This document shows, in pieces, positions 42,460 to 56,224 of a stretch of 64,000 nucleotides of DNA. This DNA is from Parelaphostrongylus tenuis (taxonomy: Eukaryota; Nematoda; Chromadorea; Rhabditida; Metastrongylidae): the NCBI GenBank assembly GCA_019055375.1, contig JAHQIW010004725.1, forward strand, positions 1 to 64,000, written 5' to 3'. Under the pieces are notes generated by a model. It searched no databases and was not told the DNA's origin. It saw only the letters and a list, made by a program, of their open reading frames with translations. Every line of letters starts with the position of its first letter. The stretch's first letter is position 1. A program made the position numbers and the translations under genes.

Positions 42460-45400
42460 GTGCTACCGGCAGTACTCGGAAAAACCAGCACCAGGCGTTA
42501 TTCGTTAGTTGATTGCTGTGCTGATTAGTCGATAGGAAAGTGGCTTATCTAGCATTATCACAGTAAACGACTGATCATCCGATAACGTCACACTACGTAC
42601 TTCGATTAGAGGAGAAATCTCAGCTTGCATTGCTTAACTGAGGATAACAGCATCTCAAGAGTAGTTGGAAGCAAAAAAAGATCCACTAAAAATAATAAAA
42701 ATTGATAGCACATGCAAAAATTTTCTCTGTTAATGAACTATATTTTAAGTGCAACGATATAAAAATTTCATCTTCTTTTTCAGAGTACGAAAGTGCAAAC
42801 TGCAAATTGTGCAGCTGATGAGTTGCTGTGTGAACATACCCAATGAATCACACTACTTTGCGAGAATAGCGACAACCCTTTCAACATTTGAATCCTAAAC
42901 GATAACAACGGAGTCATACTTGTCAAGTTGCGTATAAGACAAGTTCCACAGCTTAAAAACTGGTAAGTGAGACTAGTGAAAATGACTTTTACGAGGAATG
43001 CTTAGCATCTGCGTAAAGACGTACGCATACAGCAGGCGTCCAAAAAAGACAACAACGAAATATCTTTACTATTTTCAAGACGACCATGCCAACATAAAGA
43101 ACTTTCTACGAGGACTAGACATTTTAAACTATAGAAAAAGTGTTCAGGTTGCTGAATTGATTACGAAGCGAAAAGGTTGTCCGCTGAAAGAGTGTTAATC
43201 ATGAGTAGCCAAACAATACAGAGCTGCGAACACGATTATTTTTATTAATATCAGTTCCGTTCATGGTATTGAAAGCTAAAGCACATCTCAGAGCAAATAT
43301 TTATATCTGAGTAAAGCAAGCTATGAATTTCTGTGACAATATTCACCATATATCAGCATTTAATTCAATGCCTACGGTCCTGTGTGACCCCAATCATCAT
43401 ACGAAGGACGTCTCCTCTTCTATTTATAGTCTACTTGTTACTCACAGTCAACAGGTTAAGGAAGGAATCGCCGAGGAGTGATAGACTTGAATTTGTGCAG
43501 CAAAGTTATATCAGCACTTTCTTCATTCACATTACTCTGAACAAGCTATCAAATGAGTGCAAAAAAAAATCGAATAAAAGCTATGCTGCAAGAATAGTTG
43601 GGAAGAAAACCCCATAAAAATAGAAGAGTATTGTTCAGTTTCGTCGCGAAAGTGTTATAGGAAAACCAGTCTGTGACGAATATATTAAGTATGTGAAAGA
43701 AACATGCCAAAACACCGCCCGAGTTTATTAGTTCACTACATAATCTCCAATCGAATCAGGTAGGAAGTCAACAGTGCTGTTGGACGGAAACTAATCTATT
43801 CAACAACATTCTGAGAGAACGTCACGGTGTCAAATATTTTCAAATATTTACCTAACAACAATCAACGATGATTGCCCATCATGCCTTACTACTGTTATCT
43901 CAGGTTCAAAGTCTCATCGTGTGCCTTTTATAACACACTCTTTTACAAAATAAAACAAAAAAATAATACATTGTGAAGCATACTTCGTTCATCGTGTGCA
44001 ATGGGGCACTTGACTGCGCTATTTAGTTTGTGTGAAACTGATTTGAAAAAATGATACAATTCTCTGCAAAGCTATAGAAAGTACGACATAGAAAACTTTC
44101 TTTCATTTGTAGTGCAGATGAGAGCTAATCGCAACAGCGTATAAAGGATTCAAGAAGCTGAAGAAGGATCACATCCGGTGGATTGACTTGAACGACAGTT
44201 CGATCTTAATAAAACCAGTAATAAATTAGTGATAAAGAAATTAATGGAGAACAATCATAATAAAAAATTAATAATAAAAATGGCAATGAGTTCATCACAA
44301 ACACAGTGTGGTTTCTGAAGTCAACTGTCAACGAGTCAACTAAACTTACAACTATCATCACATTTACTTGATCATAGACGAAGTCAAAAATGTGAAACGA
44401 ATAAACTTAATTGCCATTTTCAATAAGCTCATAAACATAAGGTATACTGAGGCAAAGCAGCTTTGCGGAGAACCAAATAGTGCTGATTAAATGATGAAAT
44501 GGTGAGGGCTACATCTTTGCTCTTCTAACACTTACTTACGTCGAGCGTTACTCTCACATCCTCCACAATGTCTCAAGATTGCTCGACATCGGAAAACATT
44601 TATTTACATCATCAAGTGGACCTTCACGCGAGCGGAAATGTTGCAAGATAGCGAAAGCTCTGAATCTTAACTTATTACAGGTAACAACGAGGTCGTGGCC
44701 AAAGAACATCTCCTGCTATTTAGCATGAGAAGTCAGCAACTACTCAGCAAATCAACACATCATGTGGATTTCAACACAAAAGTTCTGCGCATATTTCCCT
44801 GTCCGAGACCCGTTCTGGTGAGAGCATCGCGAATGGCGCCTTGAATTTGGACTGCGTAGTGCCCGACAAAGGCGAGACAAGAACATGTAGATGAAAAGCC
44901 ATGGCCCTACCTTCTATCAAGCGCACCATTTCTCAACACGAGTGAGGACATTTTCTCACAAAAAAGCAGAATGTGTTGCCATAGACGGCAATTCTGAGCT
45001 AGATCTTATAAACAGAGCAGTTAGCAACATCGAAAGACGCCCGTTGCTTTATCGAGCAAATAAACCCATCGGTATTCTAACCTTCTAGCCCATAAACTTC
45101 CTGTTATGAGCTTACTATTGTACGAGACCTAGTCACTGACCATCGATCCCCAAGAAGAATCTCTTTCCTAACTCACTAGATTTTCGATGCATTAGAACTT
45201 CGCGCCTTCTCATCATCGAGGTAAGATTCGATTCGAACTCTTTTTCTCGTTTCCGTGAAAGGGACATTTTCAACATCATTCTTCTGTAGTGTGTTCGACA
45301 ATGAGGAGTGACTTCTGGTAACTTTAGGAAACATCCAGGTTTGCAAAGTTTACGATGAGACATGAAGGATCGCATAGTCGAAAAAGTAGGCTTGAAGGGG

Positions 45401-45580
45401 TTGTTCCTTGGCATCGTCGATGGTTTTTCGGTGCTGGTAATCAGGCTTTAATCACAGGACCTGGTTATTAATCATGATAATATCAAGAATAAGAAAAATG
45501 ATTCTATGACAAAAATGTTTGTTCAATGAAGTTAACAGGGAAAAGAGACCGTCTATAATGAAGATAGTTTTAATGAGACT
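42460..45580. other. Gene-poor AT-rich stretch
   Basis: Open frames up to 94 codons exist (43333-43617; 45133-45414 on -) but none has flanking splice sites plus a recognised or low-complexity coding composition. No RNA gene or intact transposon seen. Confidence 0.4.
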
Positions 45581-45589
45581 GAACTAATT

Positions 45590-45850
45590 CCACTAGCGTT
45601 GCAGACCAACACTAGTTCCACCTAAGCCTTATTATAAAAAGAACAAGGCTCTTAGAGAAGCCAAGGAAACTATTTCTAGTAGCACTGTCGACCCACACTA
45701 GTTTCACTAAGCTTGACGTAAGAAGAGCGTTTCTAAATAGCTAACACCGGACTATCTCCACTAGACCCGTAGACCGCATTAGTTTCACTTAAGACTTCAG
45801 AAAGGACGTTTTCAGAAAAGCCATGATAACGTAAATGTAGGACTACCCAG
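45590..45850. repeat. Diverged tandem repeat, three units of about 85 bp
   Basis: Units start near 45590, 45677 and 45757. Each begins CxACTAGx..GTxGACC, continues CACTAGTTTCACTTAAGxCTT, and ends in a TTTCTAGAxAAGCCA-like stretch. Units are roughly two-thirds alike by eye. Confidence 0.65.
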
Positions 45851-46379
45851 CTTTAGAATAAGGTATTGGAAACAGTGCGCATAGAGGTTTACTGAGATGG
45901 CCTTTATGTCGAATCTCATTCAACGACTTCTAGCGAACTTGAACGCTGGGGTGTTGTTTGGATCGAAACATTTGTCCTCGACGACTTGTAAGAAAGAAGA
46001 CGATTGAACGTAAAAATCGAACACACCAGAGTGTCATTGACTAGCGTATAACAAAATGTTTGGCAGAACAACAAATTAATATGTACAACTGGCGAAACGA
46101 TTTGCACAAATGCGAAAATTGATGTCATCGATGACGTTCGTTCATTGTATGTCGTCCGTACAGGTCAACGCGTTTGAACATACATTCCACTGAAAAGAGC
46201 ACATAAAAAACAAGAGCTATTAGTGGGACGATTAGAGCACAGCAGCATATGTCGAGGGCTTTAGGAATATACATTAAGTGTGGACATGACTAAACATCAA
46301 GAGTGCATGTAACAGTTTCGCGCAAACTTAAAAAACAGGGGTTTTTCTTAGTAGTTTTTATGATCAGAAATCATACAAG

Positions 46380-46500
46380 TCACAGAATACGTAGTATATA
46401 CAATATAATATATAATACATAGTACATAATATTGAATGTATAAGATATAGTAGATATTATATAGTGTAATATAGAATTTGGAATATGGGAATGTATATTT
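46380..46500. repeat. AT-rich simple-sequence stretch
   Basis: Irregular repeats of TATAxAATAxxATAGTA type over about 120 bp, with no G/C-rich interruption. Not coding. Confidence 0.7.
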
Positions 46501-47087
46501 TATTCATTCATATAAATATGGAAAGGATAGAATAAGGTGACAAAAATAGAAAACTAGAGTTTAGGTGACTTGTTTATCGCGAGTATAAAGGAGAAGTACA
46601 CAAACAGTATCAGTAATCTTGCCCATTCACGTACACGTATGACAAACACGCGAAGTGCCCACACACAGAGCGATATGAGAGCAGAATGAGAACATCGATA
46701 TCATCGAGGGAGATTACGGTCGGGAGGTATAGAAAAAAAACACCGTCAAACGAGTCCAGTCGAATACCGATTTATGAACCAATAGGGCACCGCAAAACGG
46801 TTTATTGGTGTCACACAAAGAGATCAGACAAAGAACTCAGCCGAATGGGGGATTTTTCTCACTTGCTATTCTTTAATGAAACTATAATGACTATTTCAAA
46901 AATATCAACATCATGGAAACTCACTAGCCAATACGCATTTTTTTCATTTGTAAATTGTAAGTGAATAAAATGCTACCTGCGACTTTTTAAGGCAATCACA
47001 AATTTTAAGACATTTTATAAAACCATAAAATTACCAGACAACATATCGAAGTAATTCCGAACGAGATGAGAATATCGAAAACTGAGG

Positions 47088-47165
47088 AAAAGATGGTGTA
47101 GTGGCAAGCAAACGCTTGTTTGCGCCCTGGATCAATACACCCGCGCGATTCCGGTAATCAACGGG
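47088..47165 (+). repeat. Decayed tRNA-like element
   Basis: GATGGTGTAGTGGCAAGCAA resembles an A box; a recognisable T-arm is not evident downstream. Weak. Confidence 0.25.
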
Positions 47166-50100
47166 TGTTGTGGGCGGTCTAAACCACTGGACTGGATCAA
47201 AGTCATCTTGGAAAAGTTGATTGGACTTGTTTCAGTCTTAGCTAAGAATGATAGTACAACGAGGAGACGCTATGGAAAATCTTAAGTCGCCAAAAGTTCT
47301 CTTAATTATCAAAGAGTACCTAGTATTGTGCGACCACATTACTAGTAAACTAAGATGGTCGGACTTGTGTAATTTTGGCATAATATGTTTTGCTTAAATT
47401 TCTTTTTCCATCAGAAATCTGGTTAATGTGATATTGGATCCAATGAACATTATTCGTCTGGCGTTTCTACTGTCAAAGCATTCATCAAAGAAGCACCTGT
47501 TGTTAGGCTTTTGACTCGTTTTCACATTTACGCTACCGTTCCAATTTTGGTGGCCAACATCGCTTCGAGTAATCGGCTAACTTTGGATTCCACTTTGATA
47601 TTTCAATTCGGTTTGGAGATGATGTCCGAATCAGCTTGTAGAATGACTAATCAGAGAAATCGGTTTACACTAGTAAGAACAAGTCCTTCGTTCAGTAACA
47701 GATAAACTATAGCCACGTTATATATCTGGTTGCCCTCATCTGTGACGCAAAGAGGTGAGTCGACCGATAAAAGGCGAATTATTCTCGCGTTGCTCAGGAA
47801 GCCACTGGAAATGGGTCTGTCGAGCACCTCCGTTACATGCTGCAGAAATTGTTTCCAACTCTGCAATTATAACACCTGAACATCTTCTTCAGACATCGAG
47901 CTTCACATTTTGCTGAGACTGAAAATTGCAACACATTTCGTGTGATCGCCTCATACAAGATTTAGAATAGGAAAACGGACGCGCAAATTATATACCACTT
48001 CCTTTGATATTTGTGGAGGGAATATTCCGGTAGGAGATCTTGATAGCTTCGTCGTATATCAGTCTTTCTCATGAGTTCACATTGTACCAGATTTATAATC
48101 TTGCCTGCGCATTCATCGTCTACAACCTCTACATAAAAAAAAGTCAGTGCCAGAGACTGTTATCCACCCATTTGTGCAAATGATCAGAGCGAACTGAACG
48201 CGTTCAATAACAAATTGGTGTAATTCGTTCTCAAGGAAATGTTATTTTACAATTTTGGTGTTAGGCGTTGGCCGCTTCTCTGTCATAATAGGAGAAGCTA
48301 ACGAAAATTAATACGGGATCGGAATCCTGATTGATTTGAGAGTAGGAGCGGTTTTGAAACTCTTCTCCACAGCACATCTCTTCCATGGAAAACTTTTCCA
48401 AAAGAATCAGTGTCATTATCGAACATGGGAAGGACTATTAACGCGATGTATGCGGAAATCGACCATATTTCTCAAACAACGGATGGTGCCTACTTGACTC
48501 ATTGGTATTCCACCATTCTGCATTAAGTTTGATCACTACCTCTTTTCCGGAAAAAATTCCACTCAGTCACAAGCTGGAAAAGAAAGCACATCGTCGATAC
48601 AAAAGAATAAATCAATGTTTATAATAGGAACATTTTGAGCGGAACCTTATGCAGTTATGACCAAAAGAATAAGAAGATCACAATAAAGTTGGTAGGACCT
48701 AAGGCTTATGTCAAGATCGTTTCACCTCTGCAAGCAAGAAACCACATCACATCTCTACCATCACTAACAATTAGATGAGGAAAAGAGGGTTAATACTTGG
48801 CCCTACTGTGACACACCTAATGCGGCTGAGAATAAATGTGCGCCTGTAATGGCCCAAGCATGAAAAAAAAGTTGGAAGTAGAACAAGAAAGCAGTTTGTT
48901 GAGACATCTAAGAATCCGTGCGAGCATATTATATTGTGTTCTTTTCACCGACGCGATATTTTCCTCGATAAAGAAGTGGTTCAAGAAAGCAACACCATTT
49001 TGCCAGGGGTATTATTGCCGCATTTAGTGGGTAATAAAGTCACTCGACCGAGGCGAGAAATGGACACCTATTGATTAAAGCCACCTATAAATCTTTCTAT
49101 CGCTGATGAGATCGTCATTTTTCTGATACTACCAGCGAAGCAGAGCCGATGAACATTGAGCTCACGAAGCGGGAAAAATGAACGAACTACGCATAAATCG
49201 AGAGAATATCCAGTTCACGACAGTCCTAGGGTGTCTAGACGAACTGATCAAACTGAATGGTGTGCTGGTCACAGAAATATTATAACTGTACCTTGAACGT
49301 CCAATGCTCATGAAGAAAAACATAAACGAGGAATTAACGCTTCAAGGACAAAGAGGATTATTTTGACCCTCAACTGTGCGCCCCCATACGTATGGCTGTC
49401 AAGTTTATTCGTGCCTCATTATGAATTCGGATTAATTGAGTTTTCATAGCGATATTTTATCAAGTAAACAATGAAATCTTACTGAAAAGACCTTTGTATG
49501 GATAATTTTGGTAAAGCCAATGTCAGTGTTTCCCAATACCTTGCATTTTTCTAATGGAAAAAACCACATTCTCACTAGAAAAAATACATTTCCAGCAATA
49601 ATTGGACATCTTATAATATTTTGATGTTGTTTTTGCAGTCACTCATTTGCTTGAAAAATTCTGGTTCGAATACTAAGCTTTTTGGACGAGAAGATCTCCA
49701 CAGCGTGTTCTACTAATAAAGTAGGTATAAAGTAGGTAACGTTTTACAGTAGCAGTTCATCTTTTTTACTTCACAGTGGATTTTTTAGTATTGTATAGTG
49801 AAATTTTGATTTTTAGTAAGCTATATTCTCACGAAATTGGCTTTTCACTAAACGTACTTCTGTGAACATATTTTTGACAGAATCAAGACCCCAATGTCTC
49901 ATAAATCCCTCCCTTGAATAATTTCTGTCATATACAGTCGCATTTCAAGGATTGTGCACTCGATTCCTTAGTTATTTGCTAGAAAAAAAATCTATTCACC
50001 AGAATATTATCATTCATTTCATAGCTCATGAAATGAAGATCGTGGTACCACGCTTGGCTTCTGAAAGGAACATTTTTCTCTTGTGCTGCTTCAAGAAAAG

Positions 50101-51340
50101 ATAGCATTTCGATTCCGAATTAATCAGCCTGCCCTTTCAACTTTATAACAGATTTATTTGTACTTGTATATGGAAGAATTTTGACTACTTTAGTAGTACC
50201 TAAGGAAACCTCATCACTACGAAGAGTTTGCTAAATTACTATCAGAGGAAATTCTATGAGAGCTTTCAGGGATAAGAAGGCACAGTTGTCTTAGAACTCC
50301 TTCCTTTTCTATATGAAAGTTATATCACTGAAAAAACTCATTTTTAGCTGCTTTGAAAAAGCATGATTCTAAGCCATATTTTACATAAAGCGGATATTGC
50401 AAACATTTCATTGAGATATTTATTCAATAATCAATCACCAGTACCCACAATATCGAACAAAAGCAGTCAAACCATAAAAATCAAAACAAGTCATCATTTT
50501 GTATTTTTTTCATCATGGTACATTTGTACATCCCTATATTGTGCATTAAACCACTTTGTAAATCCTAATACAACTGGTAGTTTTCATGTCATAAAGTAAC
50601 TCTATTTAATCAATACAATCGTTATTGTAGCAATATATAATTTAAAACTCATATCTAGAATATACAAAGCCAGCGTAGAATATCTGAGATTGAGAGGCAA
50701 TATTTGGTGAGAAATAAATCTCTTTATGCAAGCAACCACCTGCATTGGCTTCAAGTAAAAACTTTTCTAGTTTTTCTTGATCGCAAGTTTCTTGCGGACT
50801 TTCGATAGCAATCAGTGTAAAATTTGCTCGTAGTACAGAATGAACGGGTGGTAAAAAGTTGGCACTCTTATAGCGTTAAAACAAAGGTTGTCCTATAGTT
50901 CAATGGATGTCGCTACTTTTGATGTACATTGATAATCAGAAATTTATTGAGTGTCATTGATGAAATGAGATCGCGTGCAATGAGCAGTGCCATTTTTGGC
51001 AAACCAACAACTGTTTCTGATTCTTAATCACAATGATGGTTTTTGTGTACTACATGCAATAAGAGTATATGAAAAGTGAAGGAAATAGAAGGTAAATGTA
51101 AATAAATTGTGCTCAAATACTGATAAAGTAGTATGAAAATGCTCGGTAAGTGTTTTAGATATAGTCTTTTCGTAAATACTTGGCTTTTGCTCCAGAAGTG
51201 TAGGAATAAACGAAGTATTCACGTTGTTGCTACTAAGAGTAACCTTATTGAAGTCTTTTGTTTTACCATACTTGACCATTTACTGAGAATGAAACCTCAT
51301 TCTTTAGTTAAAATGGAAAGATTCGTCAGAGCAACTACAT
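47166..51340. other. Gene-poor AT-rich stretch
   Basis: No recognised exon, RNA gene or transposon body. Open frames reach 83 codons on the - strand (51028-51279), without support. Confidence 0.4.
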
Positions 51341-51349
51341 TAACATTGG

Positions 51350-51435
51350 GCCGCGCGAAAATAGCCTTTTTTCGTAGCCAATTCAGACCGCCCGCCATCC
51401 GAAAATGTCGCCTTCCGCAAAGGTATAAATAGCAG
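51350..51435 (+). promoter_or_regulatory. Orphan CCAAT/TATA-like promoter
   Basis: A GC-rich island in AT-rich DNA has CCAAT at 51378-51382 and TATAAATA at 51424-51431, spaced about 42 bp. Downstream, an ATG at 51547 opens a frame of only 22 codons (MPHKRRLVRERSQEM...). It could drive a short or multi-exon transcript, a relic gene or a transposon. Confidence 0.3.
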
Positions 51436-52119
51436 AAGTAAAGAAGCGCGAGCGACATTCAAGTTTTACAAGAAACCCTTAAGTGAGCAACGGATCCGAA
51501 ACTCTGCGTTTATTTTTGAAATTAACGTTCATATCAGTGCTCTGTCATGCCGCATAAACGACGGCTGGTGCGTGAACGAAGTCAGGAAATGCAGGCATCA
51601 GTCACAGAGCGCTGAGCTATGTATTATGCTTCGATGCTTCGCCATTCACAAGAAAGGTGATCAAACCAATACCTTGCTGGAGCATACAGAGAGCATTGAA
51701 AACATCGGGCACGATTGTTACTTGGGTCACTCTAATAATCACGTCGCTATAGAATCATGTAAAATAAAAGAAATGAATACTACACACCAGTTAATCTTTC
51801 AAGAATTCGACCTGCCATTTCGTTGTGGAAGAATAGAGCTCACCTGGTCCAGAGAAAAATAAGACGGAGGAACTTAGAGAGACTCCGGCAACCATTCATC
51901 AACATGCTGTCACGGCTTTTCACCCTCAACTTGTTGAAATGCAAGGTTCTTAGTCAATGGAAAACAAACAAGCCTGTGATAGAGAAGGGATAAAACTCTT
52001 AATGCTAATCATTCCTTGAAAGATGCGCCACCCAATCCGCTCCTGTGGGAGTATTTGAGGCGGTGAAATGAATGTCGGCTCTTTACAATGACTCGTCGTG
52101 CTCTAGCAATGTATCGGGC

Positions 52120-52400
52120 CAACGCTCCGGTGTCCGCGGTCATAACTGCGACTTTCTCTCATTCAAATCTTTCTCTCCCTCTTCTCTGCACCGTTCATAA
52201 AATGGAACGTGAGTTACTAGTTTTTTGCTGGACCCCACGTTGGTGTATCAGCTGGAGTATTTCAGGAGACAAATATCTCTTAAGGACCTCCGGGCTCTTG
52301 ACTTCTATATAGCTTGCAGAAAGATGTTGAATAGGCTGGTCGAATTTACTGTCGGTATTTCAAACCACTTCAGGGCTAATGTACCATATGTGGTACACAA
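52120..52400 (-). mobile_element. RTE retrotransposon fragment, - strand
   Basis: The + strand translation of this interval (DPTLVYQLEYFRRQ...) parallels that of the antisense of the RTE copy at 59755-59900 (DSTLTYQLECLRRQ...), so it is the linker region between endonuclease and reverse transcriptase of an RTE on the - strand. Broken by stops. Confidence 0.55.
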
Positions 52401-52809
52401 GTCTTTCCATGGTTTTTTCGTCGAAAACAGATTTTTCATTGAATTTTCGTAGTGAATAGATAGCTGAAAAATTGAGCTTCTAATACTATGGGTGATTTTT
52501 GATAATGCTTCTCTAGTAAGCTGTAGTAACCAAGAGAACATCACGTGATTTACTCTTCGAAGGGTAGAGGGCATTTTCCACTCGTGTTGTAAAGTTTTAG
52601 TAGCCATTCGATAGATGGAAAATGAGAGTTACGAAAACAGTTTATCATTTTGGAACAATCTCTTAGTGCGCTACTGCAGCGGAAAATTTTTATATCTCAT
52701 GTTTGCTAAGTCAACTCGTCGCTTAAAGTTCGCAGCGGATTAATTCGCTTCTATGGTCAAATTCAAACATCGATGGAAATTAGTGATAAAAAAATGATAT
52801 CACACAAAA

Positions 52810-53560
52810 ACCTTGAACTAAATCTAACGAAAAGATGCTGAAGGGGAACGAATGGGTTTTGAATGCCCCATTCACCTTCAACGGAGCGGAACTCTTTGAA
52901 TGATCCAGTTACGTCTAAGTCGTGAAATCAACATGATGAACGATGTTCCTCCACAGTTCAGCAAGAGGAAACGAGTTGATTAGGGAACGTTCAAGAGCAT
53001 CGAATATGTAGTGAAGAGGACAAAGAACATCCGACTCCGTGCCCACTTTTTCGGCTCGACGATTATCCCTGTCCTAACGTATGCAACAGAAACCTAGTTA
53101 CTACGCAAGCAGAATGAAAGGTCACTTAGCGTTATTGAACGAGCATTCGAAAGGTCTATGCTAAGAGTATCCCGTATCTCGTAAATGAGAGAAAAGATCC
53201 GGAGTTCTGACCTATGTCAAAGATCGAAGATCAAAAACGCCATTCTACACGCCATGCTATCGAAAATAAAGTGGGCCGGACACGTGATGCGCTTCAACGA
53301 TTACCGTTAGGCGAGTGCCGTTAACGACTGAATTCCTCAGAATATCAAGTGCTCTACGGGAAGACCACCTGCTCGATGGTCCGATTCTTCACGAAAAGAC
53401 TGGGAGAAAGATATGATGATCAACGTATCCCTAAAGCAAAGAATAACCACTGGGCTACTCATGCGCGCGATGGGGAAAAATGGAAGCGTTGCTGGTGATT
53501 ACTTGAGTCACTCAACGATTAACGGGACGGCAGGTGATACAGGTTGAATTCATACTTTTA
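52810..53560 (+). mobile_element. RTE retrotransposon 3' portion, degenerate
   Basis: Translation in one main frame gives NAPFTFNGAELFE, then YLSREINMMNDVPPQFS, KRTKNIRLRAHFFGSTIIP, ERAFERSMLRVSR and KIKWAGHVMRFNDYR, which is the order at the C-terminus of RTE-clade reverse-transcriptase polyproteins. Several stops interrupt it. The 3' end near CAACGATTAACGGGACGG matches the other RTE copies. Confidence 0.85.
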
Positions 53561-54494
53561 CGCACTAGAGAACACCCGATCACATTCCCGCATCAGTAAA
53601 GATTATGTCTAGCTCATGTTAGCGAAAAATCAAGTCAGAATACGGCGAAAGATTATGCTCTTTCGCAGAAAACAAGTACTCGATGTGATTCTAGCAAAGA
53701 TCTCTCAAACTTGTATAGAAGAATTGTAATTTTTACTTGAAATTTTTTCCCGCTATGTCTTTGCGCCCTATGCCTGCCTAGTGAAGCGTTTGATTTGACT
53801 TTGTGTTTTCCAACTAGAGACCCTTTATACAGATACGCTGTATGCAAACTTTGCAGTACCCGTCTCCATCTATCAAGGGAATCATTGTATTCGGTTTAAC
53901 GTAGCTCCAAGTTCACGGCTTCCTTTTTCGAATGAGAGGGGAGTGAATGGACCTGTTTTTTGCTCGCTCATCGGTAACAGTTCAAGTTGCAGACGCTTTC
54001 GTAACATTCAAAGATAGAAACCTGGTTGCTACAAGTCTCATCGGAGCAAAGTCTATGTAGCCTTGTTGTTTATTGAAGAGCCCAATATACAACTACTAAG
54101 CCTTTTCAAGACTGTGGTGCTAGAGCAGTAGACAATAATAAGCAGAAGTAGTTGAAATTTCTCAACAACGCTATTTGAAATATGAGCTATCTACGTGAAC
54201 ACATTTCTGTCATTTCTCAAGCTATAAATTGGTAAAGTTTTGTGCGGAATTTTCTAAGCTTTTGAGGTTTTCCTCCAACTTCACGTCCAAATCGATTTGC
54301 ACCAAGAGCAGTGCTCATTTTTTTCAGTACCGGACCGGTATGGTTCTTCTTGATTTTCTGCCAGGCGTAGAGACGATCAGCACCAAGCGCTACTGTTAGT
54401 ACTTGGGCAACGTAGATGATTTTGTGCAGCTTCAACATCACAGACCAGGTTGACAGGGTGATAAGACTCGCTAAGGTTCGCGATAGTAAAACAG

Positions 54495-54800
54495 ACTGCA
54501 CTGTCTTGCTTTGTGAGCTAAACAAAAATTTTACAGCAAAATATCAACTATTTACAACGATTACCGCAGATGTACGAAGACATATTCGACAAACCGATAC
54601 CATCTCGCCAAAATCACTTGGTGCTACCCTCCAGTACATCATGTATTTGGGAATGGTACAGCATGGATATGAAAATGCTTCATCGTCATATGCACCGTTT
54701 TGGTCTTGTTGAAGACGTCGTTCTTATAACACTACGCTAGCCAGATCAGGTGATTGGCGACCTATTACGGCATGGCTTGTGAGGAGACTAGTATCCGACT
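54495..54800 (+). mobile_element. RTE reverse-transcriptase core fragment
   Basis: ELNKNFTAKYQLFTT, RRHIRQTDTISPKSLGATLQ and then FGLVEDVVLIT correspond to the palm motifs of RTE reverse transcriptases. The normally FADD catalytic box reads LVED, so at least one catalytic Asp is lost. It immediately precedes repeat copy B. Confidence 0.75.
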
Positions 54801-55870
54801 GAGTCTCGCGAAAACAAGGTTCAAAATGACAACGAGATTACTGTACAGTCTAATATCTATGTATTGAGTTTCATCTGATCTGATTATGCAAGTATATGGG
54901 TGAATAGACTGCATGTCAAAATTTAACTCTTCTAAGTGTGAAAGGTTGCATCACTGGAATTTCGACGGCCACTGAGCAGTCTCGTGTCCAGCTCGTCAAG
55001 CAGAAACAGGTACTGATAACCAATAGATCGCTAATCTACATTGTCACGCGAAATTCCCCACCGGTTCACATAATTCCGGCTCCTATAAATGCATTGTAAC
55101 AAATAGGATTTATGTCCCTATTTAGTCTACTTACTATTTATTGGTTCAGTACACTGCGGCCGTGAATATGCCCCTTCCAATTGGAGAACGTGGTCGCTTT
55201 GCAGGGACGCCCGAAATGACTCCCACGGAGGAGGCGATGAGCTCCGTAAGTGAGATTTCATTCAATTTATGTCTTCTCATTTATATATATGTCCGTGCTT
55301 TTTTTCCACAACTCCTTGTTTTTTCTTTTTGAGCCAATTCCGGGTTTCTTGCAATCAAGTTATTGCGACAGCTGACTTTTCAGCGATTTCGCCTTCTTCG
55401 AAATATAGAGGTAGGTTACGGATATCGCAGTCAGCTAAACATATTCATTATCCAAACAAAAAACGTTACTAAACCTAGATTTTAATTGTATCGAGAGCTA
55501 AACAACTTTTCAACATTACCATCGCCATAAGTCCTTTTACTGCGTTGTTCAAGCGAAGTACAAGCGTGCAGAGATCACATGAACAGCGAATGCAACGCCT
55601 CTCATCACACTAAGAATCTCATGAGTAGATCATATTTATTTGAAACGCCTCTAAAATCTTAAATGCTGCTACTACGCCTTTCTTTGGGAAGATGCTAATT
55701 TTGCTTTAAAATCTTCCCTTCATGTGTCCGTGCTATATACGATATTGTTGAGAACACTATGAAGTACTCGTATTGGGGGCGCCGTGGCCGACTGAATGTG
55801 ATGCTCTACGTGGCGCGCGTGAACCCAAACACTACCCCCAACATTCTCCGGCAGTCAATGAGGACGCTCC

Positions 55871-56224
55871 ATGGAGCGCCACAGCCAAGCTATTCTCGAA
55901 ATTGTGAGGAGATTCGCTCTACCAGAATTCTCCGACATTCAAGAAGACGAAAAACGAATCGAAAGACGACGACGAGTAGGCCGAATAATCAACGAAAAAC
56001 TTGTCCAGTTGAGACGCGAACCATCGCTTCCGTCAAGGATTTCCTCCCAAGCAATGAAAGAAGTCACCAACACTCAAATTCCGCAGTATGTCTGTCTGTC
56101 TAACCAGAAAATGGGAACAATCTTGTGGAATCAGGTTTGCCCTCGTTTTCTCAATTTCGACACAATTCCAATCCCTATGATATGGTTGACAGCCTTGAAG
56201 GAGACTGAACGAAAAATGTCATGA
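55871..56224 (+). CDS. Hypothetical protein segment in repeat copy B
   Basis: Open for 117 codons (MERHSQAILEIVRRFALPEF at the start; ends ETERKMS). Residues 20-45 are strongly basic/charged (RIERRRRVGRIINEKLVQLR). Copy C carries the same sequence with a TGA at the ERRRR position and a base insertion after GKLV, so only copy B is intact. No family was recognised. Whether the ATG is the start or the segment is an internal exon (a candidate donor, AATCAG then GTTTGC, lies near 56134) is uncertain. Confidence 0.4.
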   Translation: MERHSQAILEIVRRFALPEFSDIQEDEKRIERRRRVGRIINEKLVQLRREPSLPSRISSQAMKEVTNTQIPQYVCLSNQKMGTILWNQVCPRFLNFDTIPIPMIWLTALKETERKMS

